Shown here: positions 54,350 to 62,313 of the stretch, in pieces | Layout of the letters: every line of letters begins with the position of its first letter | Position numbering within the stretch: the first letter of the stretch is position 1 | DNA from: Altererythrobacter lutimaris | GTDB lineage: Bacteria > Pseudomonadota > Alphaproteobacteria > Sphingomonadales > Sphingomonadaceae | Assembly: GCF_013371495.1 (NCBI RefSeq) | Contig: NZ_JABWTA010000001.1 | Location: 1,178,001 to 1,242,000 of the forward strand | Reading direction: 5' to 3' | Length of the DNA: 64,000 bases | Notes under the pieces: generated by a model | What the model saw: only the letters and a program-made list of their open reading frames with translations | What the model was told of the DNA's origin: nothing | The model's database searches: none | Program-made: the position numbers and the translations under genes

Positions 54350-55903
54350 CTATCCGGCGCGCGGCAGGCTGAGCCTGACGAGCAATCCGCCCAAGTCTTC
54401 GCTTTCATCGAGCTCGACTGAGCCGCCGTAAATTTCAGCGACATCGCGCACAATCGCTAGGCCCAGTCCGGTACCTGGTTTGCCTGTATCGAGCCGCGCG
54501 CCGCGGTCGAAGATGCGTTCGCGCTCGGCGACGGGAATACCTGCACCGTCGTCCTCGACCCATGTCACGCAAAGCTCTGAGCCCGGTTCCGCATCGAGCG
54601 TCACAAACACACTTCCACCGCCATATTTGGCTGCGTTCTCGATGAGATTACCGAGAATTTCGTCAAGGTCCTGGCGCTCCATGGTGACCAGCGTATCGCC
54701 CTTGCCGTCAATGTCGAAGCGGACATGTTTATAGAGGCGCTCAACCGCGCGTTGCACGGCTCGAGCGCTTTCGCCGATTGGAGTGCGCGCATGGCCCACA
54801 GCGCGGCGCCCAACTGCCCTTGCCCGCGCGAGATGGTGATCGACATGGCGCTGCATAGTCCGTGTCTCACGGATCACAGAGTCACCCAAATCAGGCGCGC
54901 GCGCTGTCGCTGCGTTCGTCAGCACGGTCAGCGGTGTCTTCAAGGCGTGAGCGAGATTGCCCGCATGGGTCCGCGCTTCTTCGGCCTGTTTCTCTGAGTG
55001 TTCGAGCAATGCATTGAGCTCATCCACCAGCGGCTCGACTTCCGTCGGCAAAGGGTCAGTGATGCGGTTCGAGCCCGTCGTACGCAGCCGTTGGATTGCC
55101 ATCCGCACGCGGCGCAAGGGCGAAAGGCCATAGCGGATCTGCAGCAGCGTCATGAAAAACAGTCCAAGGCCCAGGACGACAAAGCTCCAAATAAGGATCG
55201 AACGGATGCGATTGATCTGGAAGTCGAGCTCTTCGGTTGCTGACGCGACAGCAAAGGTCCAGCGCGTCTCGCTGCCTGGCAGGATCACGGTGCGCTCGAC
55301 GATGCGCAGCGGCTCATTCTCGAACTGGTCGGAATTGTAGAAATGCGGCTCCGCGTCGAAGTGCCCGTCTTTGCCCGGCCCCTCCAGCTGGAGCGTATCG
55401 TCCCACAGGCTTTGCGAGGCATCGGCTACCAGAGAATAGGAAGAGAAGTCCTCTTTCCCTTCCGCGCTGATCTGCCAGTAAAGGCCGCTATTGGGCTCAA
55501 GGAAACGCTGATCACCCAGTCGTCGATAGAAGAATATCTCGCCATCCGGCCCAATCTCCGACGACGCGATCATCGCTGTCAGCATATAAGCGAGCTGGTC
55601 GTCGAAATTGCGTTCCACCAGATTGACCAGCGTGCGCTCCAGCGCAAAGCCGCCACCGAGCAGCAGCACCATGATCCAGCCAGCCGCGATCAGCGCCATG
55701 CGCCGCGCAAGACTGCCCTGGCTTGCGACTTCTTTTACCGCTTCTACGGTGGAGTCCGGTTCGTTCAGAAAGTCACTACCATCCGTTGCGGCTTTATCAG
55801 CCGCATCAGCTTGACCATCACGCTGTGGCTTAGAACCTGGATCCTCAGCGGACTCAGGCTCTAGGTGCGTCTGCGGGGTCGTCGAGGCTGTAACCGAGTC
55901 CAC
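54350..55903 (-). CDS. PhoQ-like sensor histidine kinase
   Basis: A 517-residue sensor. Its first 65 residues are polar and Glu/Asp/Ala-rich, unusual for the family. Helix 1 is near 69-86 and helix 2 near 244-264, with a periplasmic sensor of about 150 residues between. A HAMP-like linker precedes the H box NLAHALKTPLTVL (His319). The ATP site has NLIENAAKYGGG, DDGAGIP and GTGLGLAIV. It reads a signal for the adjacent regulator. The GTG start at 55903 lies inside the regulator gene (50-base overlap). Confidence 0.93.
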   Translation of the reverse strand: MDSVTASTTPQTHLEPESAEDPGSKPQRDGQADAADKAATDGSDFLNEPDSTVEAVKEVASQGSLARRMALIAAGWIMVLLLGGGFALERTLVNLVERNFDDQLAYMLTAMIASSEIGPDGEIFFYRRLGDQRFLEPNSGLYWQISAEGKEDFSSYSLVADASQSLWDDTLQLEGPGKDGHFDAEPHFYNSDQFENEPLRIVERTVILPGSETRWTFAVASATEELDFQINRIRSILIWSFVVLGLGLFFMTLLQIRYGLSPLRRVRMAIQRLRTTGSNRITDPLPTEVEPLVDELNALLEHSEKQAEEARTHAGNLAHALKTPLTVLTNAATARAPDLGDSVIRETRTMQRHVDHHLARARAVGRRAVGHARTPIGESARAVQRAVERLYKHVRFDIDGKGDTLVTMERQDLDEILGNLIENAAKYGGGSVFVTLDAEPGSELCVTWVEDDGAGIPVAERERIFDRGARLDTGKPGTGLGLAIVRDVAEIYGGSVELDESEDLGGLLVRLSLPRAG

Positions 55904-56531
55904 GGATTGTCGTAATCACTTCTGCGCCGAGTTTCTTGCGAATGCGCGTGACGAACACTTCAATCGTGTTCGAGTCGCGGTCGAAATCCTGATCGTAAAT
56001 ATGCTCGATCAGTTCTGTGCGACTGACCACCTTACCTTTGTGGTGCATCAGGTAGCTCAGCAGCTTGTATTCCTGTGCCGTCAGCTTGACAGGCTCGCCT
56101 TTCAGCGTGACCCGGCCAGACCGTGTATCCAGCCGGACATCGCCCGCTGTCAGTTCAGACGAGCTGTTGCCTGACGCACGACGAATAAGCGCGCGAAGAC
56201 GTGCGATCAGCTCTTCGGTTTGGAATGGCTTTGCAAGATAATCATCAGCGCCGGCATCAAGGCCTGCGACCTTGTCTGACCAGCTGTCGCGCGCTGTCAG
56301 GACGAGCACTGGGAAGTCCCTGCCTTCCTTGCGCCACATGCCAAGCACGGAAAGACCGTCAATCTCAGGCAAGCCTAGATCGAGAATGACTGCGTCATAA
56401 TCCTCTGTACTGCCGAGGAAATGTCCGTCTTCACCATCGGTCGACAGATCGACCGCATAACCGTTTTGCTCAAGCGTCGATTTGAGCTGTTGCCCCAGCG
56501 TGGGCTCGTCTTCGACAATCAGGATACGCAT
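55854..56531 (-). CDS. OmpR-family response regulator (PhoP-like)
   Basis: A 225-residue regulator. The receiver domain has the acidic pair Glu7/Asp8, the phosphorylation site Asp51 (VILDLGLPEIDGL) and a Lys in YLAKPF. The C-terminal winged helix has LTAQEYKLLSYLMHHKGK and NTIEVFVTRIRKKLGAEVIT. It is upstream of the sensor kinase and downstream of a PepSY protein on the same strand, 116 bases away, so the three form one system. Confidence 0.95.
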   Translation of the reverse strand: MRILIVEDEPTLGQQLKSTLEQNGYAVDLSTDGEDGHFLGSTEDYDAVILDLGLPEIDGLSVLGMWRKEGRDFPVLVLTARDSWSDKVAGLDAGADDYLAKPFQTEELIARLRALIRRASGNSSSELTAGDVRLDTRSGRVTLKGEPVKLTAQEYKLLSYLMHHKGKVVSRTELIEHIYDQDFDRDSNTIEVFVTRIRKKLGAEVITTIRGLGYSLDDPADAPRA

Positions 56532-56647
56532 GAATTTCCACCTTTATTCAGGCTCGATTGTAGTGTTGATATGGGTTTGCGCCAATGCAGCATGAGGGTC
56601 AAGCGAGCGGCCTACTTGGCTGTGTGCAGCTTGTGCTTGCCTGCAGC

Positions 56648-56953
56648 TTAACGAGAGCGATTGATGATGCGGCCAGTGCGCGCATCGACATCGATAAATG
56701 TGACGCGGCCATTCTTGATGAATTTCAGCCGATAGGCGCGTGCTGTGCTGTCATAGGCCGGTCCAAGATACTCGGCCCCGCGCATTTGCGGCAACACCCG
56801 TGCTTCGATCTCTCTTAGAGAAAGTACGTTGCCAGCACGCATTTCCTTTCGCGCTTCGCCTTGATCGGAACGCGACTGCGCCTGCGCTGGCACGCTTGCC
56901 AGCCCGGAAAGTGCGACCGCCGCCGCTGCAAAAAGAGAGAGTGCGCGTTTCAT
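56648..56953 (-). CDS. Secreted PepSY-domain protein of the two-component operon
   Basis: A 101-residue protein with a signal peptide (MKRALSLFAAAAVALSGLAS, cleavage near AQAQ) and a PepSY-like domain (RAYRLKFIKNGRVTFIDVDA, with ARTGRIINRSR). PepSY proteins inhibit proteases or sense envelope conditions. As the first gene before the PhoP/PhoQ-like pair it may help sense or modulate the signal. The start ATG 56953 was chosen from the signal-peptide position; the frame extends upstream. Confidence 0.85.
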   Translation of the reverse strand: MKRALSLFAAAAVALSGLASVPAQAQSRSDQGEARKEMRAGNVLSLREIEARVLPQMRGAEYLGPAYDSTARAYRLKFIKNGRVTFIDVDARTGRIINRSR

Positions 56954-57081
56954 GATGTGTGTGTGCCTAAACCCGAACCATTGAACAAGGTCTGAATACA
57001 CTGCGATTTCCCCGTTCAGCTTCGTTGAGCTCCATTCAGAGACTTGTGGCTGTTCTCGCAACCTCCTAACGCGCGGGCGTC

Positions 57082-58890
57082 ATGGCGCAACCACCAATTC
57101 TTTCCTGGGAAGGTCTCGGCCTGCAGCAAGGCGGACGCTGGCTGCTGGGCGGACCGGATCGCGAGGATCTGGACCTGCATATCGGGCCGCGTGACAGGCT
57201 CGCGCTGATTGGCCGCAATGGGGCAGGCAAGACGACGCTCTTGAAGCTGATCGATGACCGGATTGAAGCGGATCGCGGAATCCGCAAAGTGAAACCCGGC
57301 ACCAGGATCGTGTTTCTGGAGCAGGAGCCTGATTTCAAAGGCTTTGAAACGCTGATGGACTTCGCGCTGGCGGGCGATGATGCGCCAGCCGCGCATGAAG
57401 TCGAAGCGATTGCAGGACAGTTGGGCATCGCGATGGACCGCTCGGCTGCGACCGCAAGCGGGGGCGAGAGACGCCGCGCGGCAATCGCCCGCGCGCTGGC
57501 GCAAGACCCCGATCTCTTGATGCTGGATGAACCGACAAACCATCTGGACCTCAGCGCGATCGACTGGCTGGAAGATTGGCTGACCCGTTACAAAGGCGCG
57601 TTCGTGACTATCAGCCACGACCGGACATTCCTCAAGCGTTTGACCCGCGCAACGCTTTGGCTCGACCGCGGCATCGTTCGCCGCAAGGAAGTCGGTTTCG
57701 GCGGCTACGAAGCGTGGGAAGAACAGGTCTACGCTGAAGAAGCGCGCGCTGCTGAAAAACTCGATGCGAAGCTGAAGATCGAAGCGCATTGGCTTGAGCG
57801 CGGTGTGACTGCGCGTCGTAAGCGCAATCAGGGGCGGCTGGAGAAGCTGTGGGAGATGCGCGCGGCACGTGCGGCCATGATCTCCGACAGTGGCGCTGCC
57901 AAATTGAAGCTCGCGAATGACGATGCGTTCAAGTCGAAGTCGGTGATTGTCGCGGAAGGCGTGACGAAAAGCTTCGATGATCGCGCGGTGATCAAGGATT
58001 TCTCTCTGCGGGTGCAACGCGGCGACCGGATCGGGATTGTCGGCGCGAACGGCGCTGGCAAAACGACGCTGCTCAAGATGCTCACCGGAGAGCTGGCGCC
58101 GGACAAAGGCACTGTCACGATTTCGAACAAGCTCACGGGCGTGATGATCGACCAGCAACGCAGCCTGCTCGGGCGCGGCAAGACCGTACGCGAAGTTCTG
58201 GCTGAAGGCGGCGACTGGATCGATGTGCGCGGCGCTCGAAAGCATGTCCAAGGTTACCTCAAAGAATTCCTGTTCGACCCGAAGATCGTAGACAGCCCGG
58301 TCGATGCTCTGTCGGGCGGTGAACGCTCCCGCCTGTTGCTGGCGCGTGAGTTCGCGCGCACCGCCAATCTGCTTGTCCTTGATGAACCGACCAACGATCT
58401 AGACTTGGAAACGCTCGATCTTCTGCAGGAAGTGATCGCAGATTTTGACGGCACGGTCCTGATTGTAAGCCACGATCGCGACTTCCTGGATCGCACGGTT
58501 ACCATCACGCTTGGCCTCGACGGATCGGGCAAAGTCGACATTGTCGCTGGTGGATACGAGGACTGGGAAGCCAAGCGCCGCAAGCATGTGGTTGGAAAAT
58601 CCAAAGCATCAAAGCCCAGCGAGCAAGCTGCGCCGCCGCCCCCTCCGCCGGCCCCCAAATCGGACAAGCTCTCTTACAAGGATCAGCGCGATTTCGAGCT
58701 GCTGCCTGCGCGCATCGAAGAACTGGAAGCTGCCATCACCAAGGGCGAAGCAATCCTTGCTGATCCTGATCTCTATGTTTCCGATCCGCAGAAATTCGCG
58801 ACGATTACACAAGGTATCGAGAATGCCCGCGCAGAAAAGGATGTCGCAGAGGAGCGCTGGCTGGAATTGGCGGAAAGAGTTGAAGGCTAA
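57082..58890 (+). CDS. ABC-F type ATPase (Uup-like)
   Basis: A 602-residue soluble protein with two ABC domains. Walker A sites are IGRNGAGKTTLLK and VGANGAGKTTLLK; signatures are ASGGERRRAAIARAL and LSGGERSRLLLAREF; Walker B are LLMLDEPTNHLD and LLVLDEPTNDLD. A C-terminal coiled-coil (about 535-602, PARIEELEAAITKGEAILAD) is the Uup-type DNA- or ribosome-binding tail. A proline-rich linker (APPPPPPAPK) precedes it. It likely acts on the ribosome. The start has no clear overlap with neighbours. Confidence 0.93.
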   Translation: MAQPPILSWEGLGLQQGGRWLLGGPDREDLDLHIGPRDRLALIGRNGAGKTTLLKLIDDRIEADRGIRKVKPGTRIVFLEQEPDFKGFETLMDFALAGDDAPAAHEVEAIAGQLGIAMDRSAATASGGERRRAAIARALAQDPDLLMLDEPTNHLDLSAIDWLEDWLTRYKGAFVTISHDRTFLKRLTRATLWLDRGIVRRKEVGFGGYEAWEEQVYAEEARAAEKLDAKLKIEAHWLERGVTARRKRNQGRLEKLWEMRAARAAMISDSGAAKLKLANDDAFKSKSVIVAEGVTKSFDDRAVIKDFSLRVQRGDRIGIVGANGAGKTTLLKMLTGELAPDKGTVTISNKLTGVMIDQQRSLLGRGKTVREVLAEGGDWIDVRGARKHVQGYLKEFLFDPKIVDSPVDALSGGERSRLLLAREFARTANLLVLDEPTNDLDLETLDLLQEVIADFDGTVLIVSHDRDFLDRTVTITLGLDGSGKVDIVAGGYEDWEAKRRKHVVGKSKASKPSEQAAPPPPPPAPKSDKLSYKDQRDFELLPARIEELEAAITKGEAILADPDLYVSDPQKFATITQGIENARAEKDVAEERWLELAERVEG

Positions 58891-58956
58891 GGCGCCCAAC
58901 GGCTGACCTGACCCCGGAGTCCGGACAGCCGCGTGACGCATAGTCGCGAAGCTTGC

Positions 58957-59490
58957 TTAAGCGACAGCCTTGGCTGGCAGGACCTTCGGGTTCTTGAGGA
59001 TCAGCGCTGAAATCAGCGCTACGACCAGTCCCACCGGGAAGATTTCGATGAAGGTGATCGGTAAGCGGAACACAGGATTGCGATACATCTCCATTCCCTC
59101 TTCCAGCTCGGCAATTTGGGCCGCTCGCGCAGCTTCCGCCAGGTTTTGCGCCTCGATATCAGCGCGAAGACTCGCTGAATAGGTCTCGATAAAGGCGTAG
59201 TCTGTTGTTAGGAGGTACGCTTCCCAGGTGATAACGTAGAACACCGCAGCAACAACTGCGATGCCCGCTCCGACCCCTGCGGCCTGATTGAATGTGATCA
59301 CTCCGCCATGCTCGATATCGCGGAAGCGCTTGATGCCAATAAACACCAGAGAAAGAACCGCGAGCATAACCGCATAACCGGCTGCTTCGGATGTGTTCAG
59401 ATTGTCAGGGCCTGACATCATCATTGCCAGCATGAAAGCAATCACGACCACGCCGATGATGGAACCGTAAATGAGGGAATAACGAAGCAT
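58957..59490 (-). CDS. DUF4199 membrane protein
   Basis: A 177-residue membrane protein with four helices: MLRYSLIYGSIIGVVVIAFM, then YAVMLAVLSLVFIGIKRF, AAVFYVITWEAYL and FLGLVV-type C-terminal FIEIFPVGLVVALISALI. A helical linker (EAQNLAEAARAAQIAELEEG) lies between the last two. The block IKRFRDIEHGGVITF is characteristic of DUF4199. The function is unknown. ATG 59490 follows AAAGGAGATG. It is paired with the LuxR-type gene on the same strand, 105 bases away. Confidence 0.85.
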   Translation of the reverse strand: MLRYSLIYGSIIGVVVIAFMLAMMMSGPDNLNTSEAAGYAVMLAVLSLVFIGIKRFRDIEHGGVITFNQAAGVGAGIAVVAAVFYVITWEAYLLTTDYAFIETYSASLRADIEAQNLAEAARAAQIAELEEGMEMYRNPVFRLPITFIEIFPVGLVVALISALILKNPKVLPAKAVA

Positions 59491-59549
59491 CGCACATCTC
59501 CTTTGCGTTTGGAAGAGCATGCCGTCCCTCATTTTTCGCTCAAAATCTA

Positions 59550-59582
59550 TCACCCAGATGGGTGAATTCGCTCAATTCACCC
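59550..59582 (-). promoter_or_regulatory. Two mutually exclusive hairpins between the LuxR-type gene and DUF4199
   Basis: On the minus strand GGGTGAATT (59582-59574), GAGCG, AATTCACCC (59568-59560), then ATCT and GGGTGA. The middle element can pair with the left one (9 bp) or, as TCACCC (59565-59550 region), with the right one around AGAT. The second palindrome, TCACCC-AGAT-GGGTGA, also looks like a protein operator. It lies 60-90 bases before the DUF4199 start. Confidence 0.5.
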
Positions 59583-59595
59583 GCTCTAACGAGCC

Positions 59596-60021
59596 TCACG
59601 GGATCAAGGCCAGAGAACGCGCGGCCTCCACTGCTTTGCCCCGCCCGCCAACCTCTAACTTCATGTAAAGATTGGCGATATGTGTCTTGATCGTATTGGG
59701 CGAGACACCCAAGGATCGCGCGATTTCTTTATTGCTGGCTCCCGATGCCAGATGTTCGAGAATTTCGCATTCGCGCCGAGTTAGCCCAAGCGCGGCAATC
59801 GCCTTGTCATTGCGCTCGAAGCCTGCACCGCCGCGCTTCGGGGTCAATTGCATGCCCACCCAGATCCCGACCAGTACAAAGATCAACGCGACTATCGCGA
59901 TATAGACTTCGCTCGGCATGCGCATGAACAGATGGCGGTACTGCGCCCATTGGAGCAGCCCGGCGATAACGGCCAGCGCGCCGCCATAGATCAGCCCGTA
60001 TCGTACAATCCCCCGCCACAT
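59596..60021 (-). CDS. Membrane-anchored LuxR-type HTH regulator
   Basis: A 141-residue regulator with two N-terminal helices (about 8-26 and 39-58) and a C-terminal LuxR-type HTH (about 78-141: LTRRECEILEHLASGASNKE, IARSLGVSPNTIKTHI, ANLYMKLEVGGRGKAVEA). There is no receiver or autoinducer domain. The membrane part begins VRYGLIYGGALAVIAG, resembling the DUF4199 start LRYSLIYGSIIG. It probably senses a membrane condition or partner and controls the DUF4199 gene. ATG 60021 was chosen; the frame extends upstream through a dispersed repeat. Confidence 0.85.
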   Translation of the reverse strand: MWRGIVRYGLIYGGALAVIAGLLQWAQYRHLFMRMPSEVYIAIVALIFVLVGIWVGMQLTPKRGGAGFERNDKAIAALGLTRRECEILEHLASGASNKEIARSLGVSPNTIKTHIANLYMKLEVGGRGKAVEAARSLALIP

Positions 60022-60075
60022 GCCAAGAGGATTGCCAGAAGGTTTCGCCCGGGTCCAGAGAGCAGCGTAACCTCG

Positions 60076-60105
60076 CATGTTGGATACGCATGTTACACAG
60101 TCCTG
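60076..60105 (+). repeat. 30-bp dispersed repeat, copy 2
   Basis: Identical to 13643-13672 over 30 bases, same orientation. On the minus strand it lies 55-84 bases before the LuxR-type start, in the position of a promoter or operator. Confidence 0.75.
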
Positions 60106-60122
60106 AGACAAAAACTGTACCT

Positions 60123-60596
60123 TCACGCAATCCGATAAAAATCAGCCACGCGGTCGAGCGCAAGTTTCAGCACCAGCTTGCCTGAACGCGCGGGCCAGCC
60201 GAGCGCCTTTTCTGCCTCGGGCAGCGCTTCATGGCCGCACACGACGCGCCACAACACATCTGCAAGCCCCTTACCCGCCTCCTGAAGCGCGCCATCGAAG
60301 CGGTCTTTCGCGACCATCGCGCGCTCGCTCGCAGTCAGATCCTGCTCTCCGGTGGTTTTCACACGCACCAGATCCCACCGCATCGTCACATTCGGGCCAA
60401 GCTGCGCGCGTTCAAAATCCCTGCGCAAGCGCTCCCCTGCATCGAACAGCCGATCATCTATGTGGCCGCGCGCATGGAGCCAGCTAAGGGGAGACTCCGC
60501 GAGATTGACGGTCACGGTGCGCCGTTTGCCTTTCGCCCCGCTGCCCCGGATCGGGCCTTCATTCGTCAATTCGCGTTCGACCAGCTTGCGCTGCAT
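60123..60596 (-). CDS. DUF6456 domain protein
   Basis: A 157-residue protein of unknown function. The family block SPLSWLHARGHIDDRLFDAG, ERLRRDFERAQLGPNVTMRW, and the end GWPARSGKLVLKLALDRVAD are as in DUF6456 proteins of sphingomonads and related alphaproteobacteria. A predominantly helical, basic protein, possibly nucleic-acid binding. ATG 60596 follows AGGAGAG. It is divergent from the XRE regulator, with a palindrome between. Confidence 0.82.
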   Translation of the reverse strand: MQRKLVERELTNEGPIRGSGAKGKRRTVTVNLAESPLSWLHARGHIDDRLFDAGERLRRDFERAQLGPNVTMRWDLVRVKTTGEQDLTASERAMVAKDRFDGALQEAGKGLADVLWRVVCGHEALPEAEKALGWPARSGKLVLKLALDRVADFYRIA

Positions 60597-60675
60597 GATG
60601 CTCTCCTGTCCTTTAGGCCTGTGCATGAAATCCTCAGGAGCGCTTGCATTTATTCGGTTCTTGTAGGAAAGATAA

Positions 60676-60692
60676 ATAACCATTCCGGTTAT
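60676..60692. promoter_or_regulatory. Palindromic operator between the DUF6456 and XRE genes
   Basis: ATAACC-N5-GGTTAT, a perfect 6-base half-site palindrome in the 123-base divergent region, 27 bases before the XRE start. A TATAAG block overlaps its right end, so a regulator bound there would cover the promoter. Autoregulation by the XRE protein is the natural guess. Confidence 0.5.
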
Positions 60693-60719
60693 AAGCTATT
60701 CGGGGAAGAGGAGACGCGC

Positions 60720-61292
60720 ATGATCAATCGCATCAGAGCCATTCGCAAGGCCAGAGGCCTGACCTTGGCTGATCTCGCAGCGGCATGCTCTCCGCCGACA
60801 ACCGCGCAAACCATTGGCCGCCTCGAAACAGGAACGCGCAATCTGTCGCTTAAATGGATGGACCGGATCGGCGTAGCGCTCGGAATAGACCCGGAAGAGC
60901 TAGTCCGGTCAGACGATAACGAGCCTGTGATGATCGTCGCAGAACTCGCGGCTGCAGGGCCTGAAGCGCTTGGCACACAGCGCGAAGCGATTGCGCCGGG
61001 CGACATCGCGGGCGAAGGCGAGCGCATGGTCCTGAGCGTTACGGAAAGCGTCGGCGAATTTCGCCCCGGCGATCAGCTATGGCTGAGACAGATTGCGCCT
61101 GAGGATGCAGGGCTTGCGATCAATCGCGACGTGCTGGTGCCACGTCCCGGAGGACGATTTGCATTCGGCCGCTTGATTGACCGACAAGGGACACTCGTCG
61201 GCGTCCTTCCACCCGGAAGCGGGCAGAAGCAGCAAGTCGTGGACTCGCCGCCATGGATTGGCGTTGCAGAGATGCTGGTACGCAGCCTTTAG
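60720..61292 (+). CDS. XRE-family regulator with an S24-like C-terminal domain
   Basis: A 190-residue regulator. The N-terminal HTH (about 1-60) has NRIRAIRKARGLTLADLAAA and TTAQTIGRLETGTRNLSLKW. The C-terminal part (residues about 95-190) has the pattern of the LexA/CI peptidase fold, with EFRPGDQLWLRQIAPEDAGL and FAFGRLIDRQGTLVGVLPPG. No clear catalytic Ser-Lys dyad is visible, so self-cleavage is uncertain. The start ATG 60720 follows AAGAGGAGA. Divergent from the DUF6456 gene. Confidence 0.85.
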   Translation: MINRIRAIRKARGLTLADLAAACSPPTTAQTIGRLETGTRNLSLKWMDRIGVALGIDPEELVRSDDNEPVMIVAELAAAGPEALGTQREAIAPGDIAGEGERMVLSVTESVGEFRPGDQLWLRQIAPEDAGLAINRDVLVPRPGGRFAFGRLIDRQGTLVGVLPPGSGQKQQVVDSPPWIGVAEMLVRSL

Positions 61293-61318
61293 CAGCCCGC
61301 TAGGACCGCTTGGATGGA

Positions 61319-62299
61319 CTAGCCCGCTTCGCCGCGCGCGATGCGCTCCTGCTTGTCCGCCACGCTCTCCTGCGGGACGAAACTGTCCGAGGTCACGCCC
61401 AGCCAGACGAGGATAGGCGCAGCCGTATAGACCGAGCTATACGTACCCACGAACAAGCCGATAGTGATCGCGATCACCAGACCGAACAGGCTTTCCGGGC
61501 CAATAAACAGCAGTGGCAACAGCGCGACCAGCAGCGTCAGCGAAGTCATCACCGTACGCGCCAGTGTTTCGTTGACAGAGAGGTCCAGCAAGTCCGGCAG
61601 ATGCATCTTGCGATACTTCTTCAGGTTCTCGCGTATCCGGTCATAGACCACGATCGTATCGTTCAAGGAGTAACCGATAATCGCAAGGATCGCGGCGATA
61701 ATCTGCAGGCTAAACTCCCATTGGAATAGCGAGAACAGCCCTAGTGTAAGCGACACGTCGTGGAACAGCGCGAACAGCGCCCCAGCCCCGAACTGCCATT
61801 CGAACCGTATCCAGATATAGATCGCAACCGCCACCATCGCGGCGAGCAATGCGAACACAGCATCCTGGCGGAATTCGCCCGCAACCTTGCCAGACACGGT
61901 GTTGTTGCTGTCACGTCGTACGTCAGGATATTCAGCGACAATGGTTGCGATGACTTCGTCGCCAATCGCAGAGGCAGCGCCAGGTTGATCTTCGACACCT
62001 TCAGGCAACCGGACCCGGATCGAAACCTGGTTTGGCGCGCCAAATTCCTGCACTACAGGTGTGCCATAGCCCAGGCCGCTAACGAGCTCGCGCAGCGCGG
62101 GAATGGGCGCTTCCTCGCTTTGCGTGAATGTTGCGGTCACTTCCTGACCGCCGGCAAAGTCGACCCCATAATTGAGCCCTTGCGTATAGACCATCGCCCA
62201 GCTGGCAATCATCAGCACCAGGCTGACAATAAAGAACGGCCAGCGGAATTTCAGGAATTTGATATTTGTATCGTCCGGGACGAGTTTGAGCAGTTTCAT
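61319..62299 (-). CDS. secF: Protein translocase subunit SecF
   Basis: RND-type membrane subunit of the Sec translocon (326 residues, six helices). Start MKLLKLVPDDTNIKFLKFRW, then GLNYGVDFAGGQEVTATF, the conserved periplasmic block and IIGYSLNDTIVVYDRIRENL, with LARTVMTSLTLLVALLPLLF. It uses the proton motive force for late steps of protein export. It is 14 bases after secD. Confidence 0.97.
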   Translation of the reverse strand: MKLLKLVPDDTNIKFLKFRWPFFIVSLVLMIASWAMVYTQGLNYGVDFAGGQEVTATFTQSEEAPIPALRELVSGLGYGTPVVQEFGAPNQVSIRVRLPEGVEDQPGAASAIGDEVIATIVAEYPDVRRDSNNTVSGKVAGEFRQDAVFALLAAMVAVAIYIWIRFEWQFGAGALFALFHDVSLTLGLFSLFQWEFSLQIIAAILAIIGYSLNDTIVVYDRIRENLKKYRKMHLPDLLDLSVNETLARTVMTSLTLLVALLPLLFIGPESLFGLVIAITIGLFVGTYSSVYTAAPILVWLGVTSDSFVPQESVADKQERIARGEAG

Positions 62300-62313
62300 G
62301 TCCAATTCCTCCC

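Noticed and set aside
57016..58251. 411-codon frame on the minus strand opposite the ABC-F gene
   Set aside because: The plus-strand ABC-F protein is complete with both Walker and signature motifs; this frame is its shadow.
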